This document shows, in pieces, positions 34,877 to 43,873 of a stretch of DNA of 64,000 nt. Position numbers and translations under genes: made by a program. Source of the DNA: Pseudomonas fluorescens (GTDB taxonomy: Bacteria > Pseudomonadota > Gammaproteobacteria > Pseudomonadales > Pseudomonadaceae); contig NZ_CABVHU010000004.1 in NCBI RefSeq assembly GCF_902497855.1, positions 124,001-188,000 on the forward strand, given 5' to 3'. The notes beneath the pieces are model-generated. The model did not search any database and was not told where the DNA came from. It worked only from the letters and a program-made list of their open reading frames with translations. How positions within the stretch are numbered: the first letter of the stretch is position 1; each line of letters begins with the position of its first letter.

Positions 34877-35944
34877 ATGAATCCTTTTGTTTACCAAAGC
34901 CTGCCGACCCGTGTGGTGTTCGGTTGGGGCAAGCTCTCGGCGCTGGCTGAAGAGATCGAGCGCCTGGGCGCCAAGCGCGCGCTTATCCTCACCACGCCGG
35001 AACAACAAGCGCTGGGCGAACAGGTCGCGGCCTTGCTCGGTGATCGCGCTGCGGGTGTCTATCCCAAGGCGGTGATGCATGTGCCGTTGGAAGTGGCGCA
35101 AGCCGCTCGTGTCGAAGCGGCCCGTCTCGATGCCGATTGCTGTGTCGCCATAGGCGGTGGTTCGACCATCGGCCTGGGCAAGGCGATCGCGATGGATTCG
35201 GGGCTGCCGATCGTGGCGATCCCGACCACTTACGCCGGTTCGGAAATGACCCCGATCTACGGGCTGACCGAAAACCGTCTGAAGAAGACCGGGCGCGATC
35301 CCCGGGTTTTACCGAAAACCGTGATCTACGATCCACAACTGACGCTGACCTTGCCCGCGCAGATTTCCGCCTGCTCGGGGATGAACGCCATGGCGCACGC
35401 GGTTGAAGCGCTATATGCCCAGGACGCCAACCCGATCATCGGTTTCATGGCCGAAGAGTCGATTCGCTCGCTCGCGCTGGCACTGCCGGGCGTGGTCAAC
35501 GATCCCCAAGACCCTGAAGCTCGCAGCCAGGCGTTGTATGGCGCGTGGCTGGCGGGCATTTGCCTCGGTTCAGTGGGGATGGCCTTGCACCACAAGCTCT
35601 GCCACACCTTGGGCGGAACGTTCAATTTGCCCCACGCCCAAGCCCATGCGATCGTTTTGCCACACGCTGCGCATTACAACCGCGAGTCTGCCGCAGGGCC
35701 GTTGCAGCGTGCCGCTCGCGCCTTGGGGGGCAGTGAGGCCGGCGAGGTCGGTGCATTGTTGTATGCACTGAACCAGAAGCTGGGCATTCCACTGGCCCTG
35801 GCTGATCTCGGCCTGCCTGAAAGCGGACCGGCCGACGCGGCGCAAATCGCCTGTGCCAGTCCCTATTACAACCCGCGGCCGTTTGAACAGGGCCCCATCG
35901 AAGCGCTGCTGACCCGCGCCATGAAAGGCCTGGCGCCAGCCTGA
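34877..35944 (+). CDS. hapF: Maleylacetate reductase
   Basis: A 355-residue iron-type alcohol dehydrogenase-fold enzyme that reduces maleylacetate to beta-ketoadipate with NAD(P)H. Marks: N-terminal PTRVVFGWGKL, the GGGSTIGLGKAIAM nucleotide site, IPTTYAGSEMTPIYGLTE, and MAHAVEALYA. The C-terminal HHKLCHTLGGTFNLPHAQAHAIVLPHA block supplies His residues of the usual metal region. The length matches MacA/TftE/HapF. It would drain both the hydroquinone branch and the hydroxyquinol branch of this operon. Confidence 0.94.
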   Translation: MNPFVYQSLPTRVVFGWGKLSALAEEIERLGAKRALILTTPEQQALGEQVAALLGDRAAGVYPKAVMHVPLEVAQAARVEAARLDADCCVAIGGGSTIGLGKAIAMDSGLPIVAIPTTYAGSEMTPIYGLTENRLKKTGRDPRVLPKTVIYDPQLTLTLPAQISACSGMNAMAHAVEALYAQDANPIIGFMAEESIRSLALALPGVVNDPQDPEARSQALYGAWLAGICLGSVGMALHHKLCHTLGGTFNLPHAQAHAIVLPHAAHYNRESAAGPLQRAARALGGSEAGEVGALLYALNQKLGIPLALADLGLPESGPADAAQIACASPYYNPRPFEQGPIEALLTRAMKGLAPA

Positions 35945-35954
35945 TCCACCCCGC

Positions 35955-35976
35955 GCCGGGGGATATACTCCCCGGC
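35955..35976 (+). promoter_or_regulatory. Intra-operon hairpin between hapF-like and hydroxyquinol dioxygenase genes
   Basis: GCCGGGG-N8-CCCCGGC forms a seven-pair GC stem and is followed by CATCCGGGG, with no U-run. It lies 11 bases after the maleylacetate reductase stop and 45 before the next start. More likely an mRNA processing or stability element than a terminator. Confidence 0.5.
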
Positions 35977-36020
35977 ATCCGGGGTTGGCCATAACATTTA
36001 TCCTCGTCGAAATAACAACA

Positions 36021-36893
36021 ATGACCGATCAAGATAAAACCGTGGAAACATTGATCTCCGAGCAGGCGGTCAACAGCTTCAGCGCCGCTCCCGACGCACG
36101 TTACAGGCAGATCATGCAAAGCCTGGTGCGTCACCTGCACGCGTTTGTCAGTGACGTCGCACTGACGGAACAGGAGTGGTTTGAAGGCATCCGCTTTCTG
36201 ACTGAGACCGGCCATAAGTGCGATGGCCTGGTGCGCCAGGAATTCATCCTGCTGTCCGATACCCTGGGCGTGTCGATGCTGGTCGATGCGATCAACCACC
36301 GGCACAGCGCCAACGCCACCGAGACCACCGTGTTCGGACCGTTTTTCATCGAAGGCATGCCGGAGCGTGAGTTCGGTGAAAACATGGCATTTACCCCAGG
36401 CGAGACGGCGCTGGTGCGCGGTCGCGTAGTCGATACCCAGGGCAATCCGCTGGCCGGTGCCGTACTGGACGTCTGGCAAACCGCCGACAACGGCCAGTAT
36501 TCAGGTCAGGACACCGAACAGCCCTTTGGTAATCTGCGCGGTCGCTATCGGACCGATCCAGATGGCTATTTTGCGATTCGCACAATTGTCCCGGTGTGCT
36601 ATCCGATCCCCACCGACGGTCCGGTCGGGCGCATGCTCAATGCCGCCAACCGGCACCCGTGGCGGCCTGCGCACCTGCATTTCATGATCGATGCGCCGGG
36701 TTATCGCAAACTGGTCACTCACCTGTTCAATCACGATGATCCGTACCTGGAGTCCGACGCGGTATTTGGCGTCAAACAGTCGTTGCAGGTGATCTATGAG
36801 GACCGAGTGGTGCACGATGACTTGTCCGCCAGACTGGGTATGAACCTGCCGTTCAAACGCGCGTGTTACGAATTCGTCATGGAAGCAGAGTGA
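36021..36893 (+). CDS. Hydroxyquinol 1,2-dioxygenase (intradiol)
   Basis: A 290-residue non-haem Fe(III) intradiol dioxygenase that turns hydroxyquinol (1,2,4-trihydroxybenzene) to maleylacetate. An N-terminal dioxygenase dimerisation domain (about 20-120) precedes the beta-sandwich. The iron ligands of the family are visible as Tyr in RGRYRTDPDG, Tyr in VPVCYPIPTDGPVG, and two His in WRPAHLHFM. ATG 36021 is preferred over the TTG at 35985. Its product joins the hydroquinone branch at the same reductase. A second ring-cleavage enzyme here implies that part of the hydroquinone is hydroxylated or that hydroxyquinol is also produced. Confidence 0.92.
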   Translation: MTDQDKTVETLISEQAVNSFSAAPDARYRQIMQSLVRHLHAFVSDVALTEQEWFEGIRFLTETGHKCDGLVRQEFILLSDTLGVSMLVDAINHRHSANATETTVFGPFFIEGMPEREFGENMAFTPGETALVRGRVVDTQGNPLAGAVLDVWQTADNGQYSGQDTEQPFGNLRGRYRTDPDGYFAIRTIVPVCYPIPTDGPVGRMLNAANRHPWRPAHLHFMIDAPGYRKLVTHLFNHDDPYLESDAVFGVKQSLQVIYEDRVVHDDLSARLGMNLPFKRACYEFVMEAE

Positions 36894-36896
36894 ATC

Positions 36897-37208
36897 ATGG
36901 GACAGTTTTTTGCGGTATTCGCTACCGATCACCCGGGCTCTCTGGCTTTGCGCCAGCGCTTGCGACCCAGTCATCAAGCGCACCTTCGAGCGACCGATAG
37001 GCATCGGGTCATCGTCCGGCTCGGTGGGCCGACGCTCGATGAGGCCGGGGCAGCAATGAATGGCACCTTGCTGGTGATCGAGGCGGGCAGCCTGCCGGAG
37101 GTGGAAGCGTTCATCCGGGACGACCCGTATGTTCAGGCCGGACTGTTTGCCAGTATCCAGATCCGCCCCTGGCACTGGAGTCTTGGCAATCCGGAATTAC
37201 GCGGCTGA
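36897..37208 (+). CDS. YciI-family small protein
   Basis: A 103-residue protein of the YciI family (ferredoxin-like fold, putative small-molecule lyase/isomerase), beginning MGQFFAVFATDHPGSLALRQRLRPSHQAHL. The His and Asp residues normally found in the YciI pocket are present near residues 25 and 84. It follows the intradiol dioxygenase by 3 bases and precedes the Rieske gene by 5. In characterised hap-type clusters a comparable small gene occurs, but its job has not been shown as far as I know. It may process an unstable ring-cleavage intermediate. Confidence 0.85.
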   Translation: MGQFFAVFATDHPGSLALRQRLRPSHQAHLRATDRHRVIVRLGGPTLDEAGAAMNGTLLVIEAGSLPEVEAFIRDDPYVQAGLFASIQIRPWHWSLGNPELRG

Positions 37209-37213
37209 TCACC

Positions 37214-37561
37214 ATGACGACCATTACGTTGTGCCAACTGGATGACATCCCTGACGGTGGCGCCCTGGGTTTACCCCAACACCGACAATTGCATCCGGCC
37301 GGGCTGGTGGCGGTGCGTCAAGGCGAGCAGGTGTGGGTCTACATCAACCGCTGCCCGCATTTTTCGGTACCCTTGGACTACCGCCCGCAAGAATTCTGCA
37401 CCTATCGCGGCAAGGTCCTGATGTGCGCGCATCACAGCGCGATGTTTCGTTTCGAAGACGGGCACTGCATCGACGGGCCCTGCAAGGGTGCGCAATTGGA
37501 GTCCGTGCCGGTGCGGTGGGTCGAAGACTGCCTGGTCATACAGGTGGTGAACGCGCAGTGA
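37214..37561 (+). CDS. Rieske-type [2Fe-2S] ferredoxin
   Basis: A 115-residue Rieske protein. The cluster motif is visible as CPH (in NRCPHFSVPL) and CAHH (in VLMCAHHSAMF), 21 residues apart, giving two Cys and two His ligands. There is no signal or membrane segment, so it is soluble and cytoplasmic. With no oxygenase alpha subunit adjacent, it may reactivate the oxidised iron of the hydroquinone dioxygenase, as proposed for ferredoxins in similar clusters. Last gene of operon 3; its stop is 27 bases from the convergent topB stop. Confidence 0.88.
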   Translation: MTTITLCQLDDIPDGGALGLPQHRQLHPAGLVAVRQGEQVWVYINRCPHFSVPLDYRPQEFCTYRGKVLMCAHHSAMFRFEDGHCIDGPCKGAQLESVPVRWVEDCLVIQVVNAQ

Positions 37562-37588
37562 GTGACTGAACATAGAGCGGTTTCAGCC

Positions 37589-39538
37589 CTACGCCTTGCT
37601 CGCCGGTTTCGCCGCGCGTCTGGTGCCCGTCGAAGGCTTGCGCTTGGCGGGTTTGCGTTTGTTTTTCCATGGCGTGGCGGCACGACCGGCCGGGCTGGCC
37701 GGCCCGCTGATGGTCAGGTTCAAGCCGGCGCAACGGGCGACTTGCTTGCTCATCCAGGCGGCCTGTTTGGTGACGAATTCTTCCAGGCTCATTTCCCCGC
37801 TTTGCACCATGTCCAGCGCCTGTTCCCAGATCGCTGTGGTCCCGGGGTCGGCAATGGCGCGCGGCACCGCATCGATCAGGCTGAACGCGGCCGGGGTCGC
37901 GGCCAGGGCCTTGCCGTTCTTGATCAGGTAACCGCGGTCGAGCAGACCCTGGATGATCGAGGCCCGGGTCGCTTCGGTGCCGATGCCGGTGGTGTCCTTG
38001 AGTTTTTGCTTGAGCAGCGGATCTTCCACCAGTTTGGCGACGTTCTTCATGGCCTTAATCAGATCGCCTTCGGTAAATGGCTTGGGCGGTTGGGTCCAGA
38101 GGTCCTTGAGCTTCACCTCGGCCACTGCGCAATCGCGCCCTTCGGCCAAGGCCGGCAAGGTTTGCGGCGCCGGCGCCTCGCGACCCTTGGCCGGGGCAAG
38201 GGCCTCGGGCAGGGCGCGTTTCCAGCCGGGCTCGACAATCTGCTTGCCCACGGCGCGCAAAGCCTCACCGGCACAGTCGAAGTCGGCCTGGGTGCGGTCG
38301 TATTCGTGGTTGGGCAGAAACTGCGCCAGGTACCGCGCGCGAATCAGCGTGTACACCGCCCGCTGCTTGCCCACCAGCCGCTCAAGGTTTTTTGCCGCCG
38401 CGGTGGGAATGATGCCGTGGTGAGCGCTGACCTTGGCATCGTTCCAGGCCCGTGAGCGCCGCTGGGGCTCCAGGTGGTCGTTCAAGGCGTTCAGCGTCGG
38501 GTCGGCCTGCCTCAGCGCCGCCAGGATGCCCGGCGCTTCGCTGTGCTGGCTCAGCGGCAGGTAGCCGCAGTCGCTGCGCGGGTAGGTGATGACCTTGTGG
38601 GTTTCGTAGAGCGCCTGGGCGATATCGAGGGTTTCCTGGGCGCCCAGGCCAAGTTTTTTTGAGCAGACTTCCTGCAAGGTGCCGAGATCGAACGGCAACG
38701 GCGCCACTTCGCGCATCCGCTCGGTCCGCAGCTTGATCACCCGGGCACTCGCCGCGCTGCTCATTGCCGCCGCCGCTTGCTGCGCCAGCGCCTGATTCAG
38801 GCAGCGGTCCTGATCGTCGCACGCGTCGGAGGCCGCCCGCCATTGCGCGGTGAATGCGGTGCCGTCGTGCAGCAGTTGCACGTCGATGGCCCAATAGGCG
38901 ACCGGGACGAAATCGGCAATGCTGCGATCGCGATCCACCACCAGGCGCAGGGTCGGCGTCTGCACCCGGCCGACAGGCAATACGCCCTGATAACCGGATT
39001 GACGCCCCAACAGCGTGAACAGCCGACTCATGTTCATCCCGATCAGCCAGTCGGCCCGTGAGCGCCCCAGTGCCGAATGATAAAGACTGAAGGTTTCGGC
39101 CCCCGGCTTGAGCGCCGCCAGCGCCTTGCGGATCGACGCATCGTCCAGCGCCGACAGCCACAGTCGCCGGATCGGCCCGCGATACCGGCAATGTTCCACC
39201 AGCTCCCGGGCAATCATTTCGCCCTCACGGTCGGCGTCTGTGGCGATCACCAGTTCGGTGGCCTCGCCGAGCAAGCGTTTGACGGCCTTGTACTGGCTGG
39301 CAGTACGTGGCTTGACCGTCATTTTCCACTTCTCTGGAATGATCGGCAGGTCCGCCAGCACCCACCGCTTGTAACGGGCGTCGTAGGCGTCCGGCGGTGC
39401 GGTTTCCAGCAGATGGCCGATGCACCAGGTCACCGTGACATTCGTTCCCAGCCAACAGCCGTCGCCGCGACGCCTGGCGCCGAGCGCGGCCGCAATGTCT
39501 TTGGCCTGGGAGGGTTTTTCACAGAGGTACAGCTGCAT
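37589..39538 (-). CDS. topB: DNA topoisomerase III
   Basis: A 649-residue type IA topoisomerase (E. coli TopB has 653). N-terminal TOPRIM domain MQLYLCEKPSQAKDIAAALGA with the acidic TDADREGEM triad near residue 100. The active-site Tyr is in VITYPRSD, near residue 319, with the HHGIIPT motif beyond. The C-terminus is basic (KNKRKPAKRKPS) and lacks zinc fingers. It relaxes single strands and decatenates replication or recombination intermediates. ATG 39538 aligns with other TopB starts; a GTG two codons earlier is possible. Confidence 0.95.
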   Translation of the reverse strand: MQLYLCEKPSQAKDIAAALGARRRGDGCWLGTNVTVTWCIGHLLETAPPDAYDARYKRWVLADLPIIPEKWKMTVKPRTASQYKAVKRLLGEATELVIATDADREGEMIARELVEHCRYRGPIRRLWLSALDDASIRKALAALKPGAETFSLYHSALGRSRADWLIGMNMSRLFTLLGRQSGYQGVLPVGRVQTPTLRLVVDRDRSIADFVPVAYWAIDVQLLHDGTAFTAQWRAASDACDDQDRCLNQALAQQAAAAMSSAASARVIKLRTERMREVAPLPFDLGTLQEVCSKKLGLGAQETLDIAQALYETHKVITYPRSDCGYLPLSQHSEAPGILAALRQADPTLNALNDHLEPQRRSRAWNDAKVSAHHGIIPTAAAKNLERLVGKQRAVYTLIRARYLAQFLPNHEYDRTQADFDCAGEALRAVGKQIVEPGWKRALPEALAPAKGREAPAPQTLPALAEGRDCAVAEVKLKDLWTQPPKPFTEGDLIKAMKNVAKLVEDPLLKQKLKDTTGIGTEATRASIIQGLLDRGYLIKNGKALAATPAAFSLIDAVPRAIADPGTTAIWEQALDMVQSGEMSLEEFVTKQAAWMSKQVARCAGLNLTISGPASPAGRAATPWKNKRKPAKRKPSTGTRRAAKPASKA

Positions 39539-40305
39539 GGCCACCGTCGTCGATCAGTGTTCGAGAGGTGTACAGAATGGCCGGTGATGAGCGCCGGAGC
39601 AATCTTTATCTGTATGGATGTACAGGCCGTGCGTTGCCGTTGATTGCAAAGGGTGTTTTCTACCCTGTGCCAGGGTTCGTTCTACCACTGTAGCAAGGGT
39701 ATAAATGACCCTGGCCAGAGCGGCCGCCTTGATAAACAGACTGTTATGGTCTGGCACGAATAATGAGTTGCATAAGAGCAAACGGTCCATCGGCAAAACA
39801 TCCTGCGACGATGGCCACACCCAGTGGGGCGATTCTTATGTTTGAAGTTTTCGGTGGCAACCTCGAGCAGACTGCCGAGTGTTTTGCAGCGCAACTTGCT
39901 GTCTCCAGACGCCCGGACCCCGTGGACGATGCGTGTTCAAGGTCGCGAAGACGATGGTCGATCGCCGGCCTGTTGTGGGCGGGCGTCGTGGGATGCCTGC
40001 TGGTTCAGTCATGACTCAGAACGTACGAGCCGGCAATGCTCGCAGCCTCAGCGTCGGCCTGAATTACCGCTTCTGAAGGGCAATGCCCCTTGTCGGGTAT
40101 AGGGCATCCCTGGTTGACTCCCCGGTGGTGAGGTAGCACGCTCCCGTTTGGCTGCGAAGCAGTCGCGATGGCGAAATCAGGGTTATACCTGAAGTCAATG
40201 TTGCAGATTTTGCGGCCGTTGCGCCCGAAAACGCTGACCGGCCCGCGAGACCCCACGGACCCTCGCCGCAGTAGCGTGGGCGCTCCCGATAACCAGGAGA
40301 ATCCG
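39539..40305. other. Gap with a possible outer-membrane barrel remnant near 40013-40076
   Basis: About 770 bases with no supported gene. In plus frame, 40013-40076 encodes TQNVRAGNARSLSVGLNYRF followed by a stop, which looks like the last strand of a TonB-dependent receptor or porin. Nothing upstream in any frame continues it, so it may be the 3' end of a decayed gene. Other small frames (e.g. 39763-40014) look random. Confidence 0.35.
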
Positions 40306-40674
40306 ATGAAAAGCTCCGGTCCCAGTCCTGTCATCACCATTGCAGAACAGCCAGGCTGCCTCCTGGTGAAGTTTCATGGTATCCAGGTAGCCGCGTCCTC
40401 ACGAGCGCTGGTGCTGCTGGAGGCCAATTATCCTCCGGTGTACTACGTGCCCCGGGAGGACATCGACGAAAAATGTTTCGCCCGCACCGACCACACCAGC
40501 TATTGCCCCTACAAAGGCGATGCCAGCTATTTCAGCCTGCAGATCCCGGGGCATGAAGGCGCCAATGCGGCATGGAGCTATGAAGATCCGAAAGTGTCTG
40601 TCGATCAGATTAAAAACTACGTGGCGTTCTATCCAGATCAAGTGACGTTCGAGGTTCTGAAAGACGTCGAGTGA
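40306..40674 (+). CDS. DUF427 domain protein
   Basis: A 122-residue protein of the DUF427 (PF04248) family. Cues: VKFHGIQVAASSRALVLLEANYPPVYYVPREDI, the HTSYCPYKGDASYFSL block, and AWSYEDPKVSVDQIKNYVAFYPDQV, which are the family's conserved strands. ATG 40306 follows AGGAGA. The fold is a small beta-tent; proposed nucleic-acid or nucleotide links are unproven. It is monocistronic and followed by a REPIN. Confidence 0.93.
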   Translation: MKSSGPSPVITIAEQPGCLLVKFHGIQVAASSRALVLLEANYPPVYYVPREDIDEKCFARTDHTSYCPYKGDASYFSLQIPGHEGANAAWSYEDPKVSVDQIKNYVAFYPDQVTFEVLKDVE

Positions 40675-40717
40675 TGGTCGCGCCCAGGACATGAACGCCC
40701 CGTATAGGCGTAACGCC

Positions 40718-40829
40718 GTTCATTGTTGGAGCGAGCTTGCTCGCGATGGACTAAAGGGCGCCGCGTTCAGCCAGTCAACACGCGTATTCGTTAACGACCA
40801 TCGCGAGCAAGCTCGCTCCTACAATGAAC
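40718..40829. repeat. REPIN, nearly identical to the copy at 60740
   Basis: REPs of the TTGGAGCGAGCTTGCTCGCGATGG class in inverted orientation with a spacer of about 45 bases. The flanks GTTCATTGT and ACAATGAAC extend the palindrome. The spacer (GCGCCGCGTTCAGCCAG, then ACACGCGTATTCGTTAACGACC) is close to that of the REPIN at 60740-60841, 20 kb away. Confidence 0.9.
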
Positions 40830-40839
40830 AGGGTTCAAC

Positions 40840-41982
40840 TCATCGAACAGCAGCAACCAAGGTGGATTCATCGATCTGACCAATTGAAGTCACCCCGGTC
40901 AATGTCATCGCCACGCGCATCTCCTTGGCGAAGATAGCCAGCATATTCTCCACCCCGCGTTGACCGTCGACAGCCAGTGCATAGGCCATCGAGCGCCCCA
41001 GCATTACGCCTTTTGCGCCCAGCGCCAGCATCCGCACGACATCGAGACCCGAACGAATCCCGGAGTCGACCAGCACCGACAGATCATTGCCGATGGCTTG
41101 CATGATCGGCGGCAATGCCTTGGTGGTGGAGAGCACGCCATCGAGCTGTCGCCCACCATGGTTCGACACGACGATGCCATCGGCGCCAAAACTGACCGCG
41201 TCCCTGGCGTCCTGGGGGTCGAGAATGCCTTTGATGATCATCGGGCCTTTCCAGAACTCACGAATCCACTCCAGGTCGCTCCAGCTGATCGAAGGGTCGA
41301 AGTTGTTGGCCAGCCAGCCCATGTAGTCTTCGAGCGTGACCGCCTTGCCCAGGTACTTCGACACATTCCCCAGATCGTGAGGGCGGCCCATGACGCCTAC
41401 GTCGAAGGCCCAGGCGGGGCGGGTCATGGCCTGGAGAATTCGCCGCGAGGCGGCAAAAGGCCCTGACATGCCCGAGTGTGCATCCCTGTAGCGGGCGCCG
41501 GGGGTGGGCATATCCACGGTAAACACCAGGTTCTGCACCCCGGCGGCCTTTGCCCGCTCCAGCGCGTTTTTCATGAACCCCCGGTCTTTGAGCACATACA
41601 GCTGAAACCAGAGGGGTTGTTGGCTTTGGCTCGCGACTTCCTCGATCGAACACACAGACACCGTGGACAGGCACAGCGGGATGCCTTTGTTTTGCGCCGC
41701 TTTCGCGGCCTGCACTTCACCCCGACGGGCGAACATGCCCGTCAGGCCGACCGGCGCCAAAATGATCGGCATTGCCAGCGGTTGGTCGAAGAGGGTGGTT
41801 TCCAGGCTCAGGGTCTCGACGTTTTTCAGAATGCGTTGACGCAGGCTGATGTCGGCCAGGTCGGCGCTGTTGGCCCGCAGCGTATGCTCGGCATAAGCGC
41901 CGCCATCGATGTAGTCGAACAAAAAACGCGGAAGTTTGCGGCGGGCTGCCTCGCGATAGTCGGATGCGGATGAAATGATCAT
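40840..41982 (-). CDS. lldD: FMN-dependent L-lactate dehydrogenase-like (LldD) protein
   Basis: A 380-residue FMN alpha-hydroxyacid dehydrogenase of the LldD group (E. coli LldD is 396). It begins [20 protein letters not shown] and has the [15 protein letters not shown]-terminus. The [10 protein letters not shown] motif holds the catalytic His-x-x-Arg. It oxidises L-lactate, passing electrons to quinone at the inner membrane. It is alone here: no lldP permease or lldR regulator adjoins, so this may be an extra copy. ATG 41982 fits LldD starts. There is a terminator 60 bases upstream. Confidence 0.9.
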   Translation of the reverse strand: MIISSASDYREAARRKLPRFLFDYIDGGAYAEHTLRANSADLADISLRQRILKNVETLSLETTLFDQPLAMPIILAPVGLTGMFARRGEVQAAKAAQNKGIPLCLSTVSVCSIEEVASQSQQPLWFQLYVLKDRGFMKNALERAKAAGVQNLVFTVDMPTPGARYRDAHSGMSGPFAASRRILQAMTRPAWAFDVGVMGRPHDLGNVSKYLGKAVTLEDYMGWLANNFDPSISWSDLEWIREFWKGPMIIKGILDPQDARDAVSFGADGIVVSNHGGRQLDGVLSTTKALPPIMQAIGNDLSVLVDSGIRSGLDVVRMLALGAKGVMLGRSMAYALAVDGQRGVENMLAIFAKEMRVAMTLTGVTSIGQIDESTLVAAVR

Positions 41983-42039
41983 GGTGCCTCGGTCTGGAGA
42001 GTGGCGGGGCGATGGTTGCGTCAAGCGATCAGATTAACG

Positions 42040-42070
42040 AAAACGCCCCGGGTTGCGGGGCGTTTTTTTT
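42040..42070. terminator. Rho-independent terminator (bidirectional)
   Basis: AAAACGCCCC pairs with GGGGCGTTTT around a 7-base loop, followed by T's on the plus strand and flanked by A's before. It lies 11 bases past the stop of the minus-strand MFS transporter gene and so ends that transcript, before the lldD promoter. Confidence 0.9.
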
Positions 42071-42080
42071 GCACTTGCTG

Positions 42081-43703
42081 TCAGTTGGTGTCCAGATCCA
42101 CGTTCTTGGTCTCACGCAGGCAGATCATCCCCACCACCAGGCTCACCCCGGTAATCAGCACCGGGTACCACAGCCCGTAAAAGATGTCCCCGGTGTACAC
42201 CACCAGGGCAAACGACACGGTCGGCAGGAAACCGCCGAACCAGCCGTTGCCGATGTGGTAGGGCAGGGACATCGAGGTGTAGCGGATGCGGGTCGGGAAC
42301 AGTTCGACCATCAGCGCCGCCAGCGGGCCGTAGCACATGGCGGAGATGATGATCAGCACCACCATCAGCGCCACGATCATGGACTTGTTGACCTGTTGCG
42401 TGTCGGCTTGTGACGGATACCCCGCCAATGTCACCGCGCCGCGCAGGGCCGCTTCGTCGTAACCATCGATTTTCACGTCGCCGACACTGACCTGCACGCC
42501 GCTGCCGGCCGGGGCCGCTGCGCTGGTGTAGGGCAAGCCCTGTTTGACCAGGAAGGTCTTGACCTTGTCGCACGGGCTGTCGAATTTCGCCTTGCCCACC
42601 GGGTCGAACTGGAAGGTGCAGGTGGCCGGGTCCGCCAGCACGGTGATCGGTGCCTGACGGCTGGCCTGGTCGATGGCCGGGTTGGCGTAGTGGGCGATGG
42701 ACTTGAAGATCGGGAAGTACAGCGCGGTGGCTAGCAGCAGGCCGATCATCAGCACCGGTTTGCGCCCGACCTTGTCCGACAGCCAACCGAAAAAGATGAA
42801 GAACGGCGCGCCGATGATCACGCTGACGATCAGCAGGCTGTTGGCCAGGGCCGGGTCCATTTTCAGGAACTGGGTCAGGAAGAACAGCACGTAGAACTGC
42901 GCGGCGTAGAAGGTCACTGCTTGCCCGGCGTTGATGCTGAACAGGGCGATCAGCACGACTTTGAGGTTTTCCCATTTGCCGAAGGAATCGCGCAGCGGCG
43001 ACTTGCAGAGTTTGCCTTCCTCTTTCATTTTCACGAAGGCCGGCGACTCGTGCAGGCTCATGCGAATCCAGGTCGAGATGCCCAGCAGGATGATCGAAAA
43101 CAGAAACGGAATCCGCCAGCCCCAGACTTCGAACTGGTCACCGGTGAAGTAGCGGCACGCCAGGACCACCAGCAACGACAGCAGCAGGCCGAGGGTTGCA
43201 GTGGACTGAATCCAGCTGGTGTGAAAACCGCGCTTGCCCATGGGCGCGTGTTCCGCGACGTAAGTGGCAGCGCCGCCGTATTCACCGCCCAGGGCCAGGC
43301 CCTGAAGCATGCGTAGCACCACCAGAATGATCGGCGCGGCAATGCCAATGCTGGCATAGGTCGGCAGCAACCCGACGCAGAAGGTCGCCACGCCCATGAG
43401 AATGATGGTGGCGAGGAAGGTGTATTTACGCCCGATCATGTCCCCGAGCCGGCCGAACACCAGCGCGCCGAATGGCCGCACGATGAAGCCGGCGGCGAAC
43501 GCCATGAGCGCAAAGATGAAGGCGGTGGTGTCGTTGACCCCGGCGAAAAACTGTTTGCTGATGACCGCCGCGAGGGCGCCGTAGAGGAAAAAGTCGTACC
43601 ACTCGAACACCGTCCCGAGTGATGAGGCAAAGATGACTTTCTGGGTCTCGCGGCTGGTCCCCGCACTGCGTACGGCTTCCAGTGGTTGAACATGTTCTGA
43701 CAT
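42081..43703 (-). CDS. MHS-family MFS transporter with an inserted extracytoplasmic loop
   Basis: A 540-residue major facilitator of the metabolite:H+ symporter class. Cues: FEWYDFFLYG in helix 1, GRLGDMIGRKYTFL (loop 2-3), the EYGGAATYVAEHAP motif, and SDKVGRKPVLMIG. Between helices 9 and 10 it carries about 95 extra residues with two Cys (ATCTFQFD and SPCDKV), longer than standard MHS proteins (about 430). The same insert occurs in some Pseudomonas homologues, so it is a family trait and not a fusion. It is followed upstream by a GMC oxidoreductase gene on the same strand. Substrate unknown. Confidence 0.9.
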   Translation of the reverse strand: MSEHVQPLEAVRSAGTSRETQKVIFASSLGTVFEWYDFFLYGALAAVISKQFFAGVNDTTAFIFALMAFAAGFIVRPFGALVFGRLGDMIGRKYTFLATIILMGVATFCVGLLPTYASIGIAAPIILVVLRMLQGLALGGEYGGAATYVAEHAPMGKRGFHTSWIQSTATLGLLLSLLVVLACRYFTGDQFEVWGWRIPFLFSIILLGISTWIRMSLHESPAFVKMKEEGKLCKSPLRDSFGKWENLKVVLIALFSINAGQAVTFYAAQFYVLFFLTQFLKMDPALANSLLIVSVIIGAPFFIFFGWLSDKVGRKPVLMIGLLLATALYFPIFKSIAHYANPAIDQASRQAPITVLADPATCTFQFDPVGKAKFDSPCDKVKTFLVKQGLPYTSAAAPAGSGVQVSVGDVKIDGYDEAALRGAVTLAGYPSQADTQQVNKSMIVALMVVLIIISAMCYGPLAALMVELFPTRIRYTSMSLPYHIGNGWFGGFLPTVSFALVVYTGDIFYGLWYPVLITGVSLVVGMICLRETKNVDLDTN

Positions 43704-43830
43704 ATCGTATCCCTCACAGTGATTGTTTTTGTTGTTCCACTGTCGGCACCGGCTTGGTGCCGCTACTGTCGATGTATCGCGTGTAATCGTCCTGCAGGCG
43801 TTCATGTTGTTTGTGCCTGACACACAACCC

Positions 43831-43861
43831 CTGTAGGAGCTGGCAAGCCAGCTCCTACATG
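43831..43861. repeat. Compact REP palindrome
   Basis: CTGTAGGAGCTGGC-AAGCCAGCTCCTACAT: a near-perfect inverted repeat without spacer, between the MFS and GMC genes. It looks like a REPIN that has lost its centre. Confidence 0.8.
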
Positions 43862-43873
43862 GAGTGTTCATGT

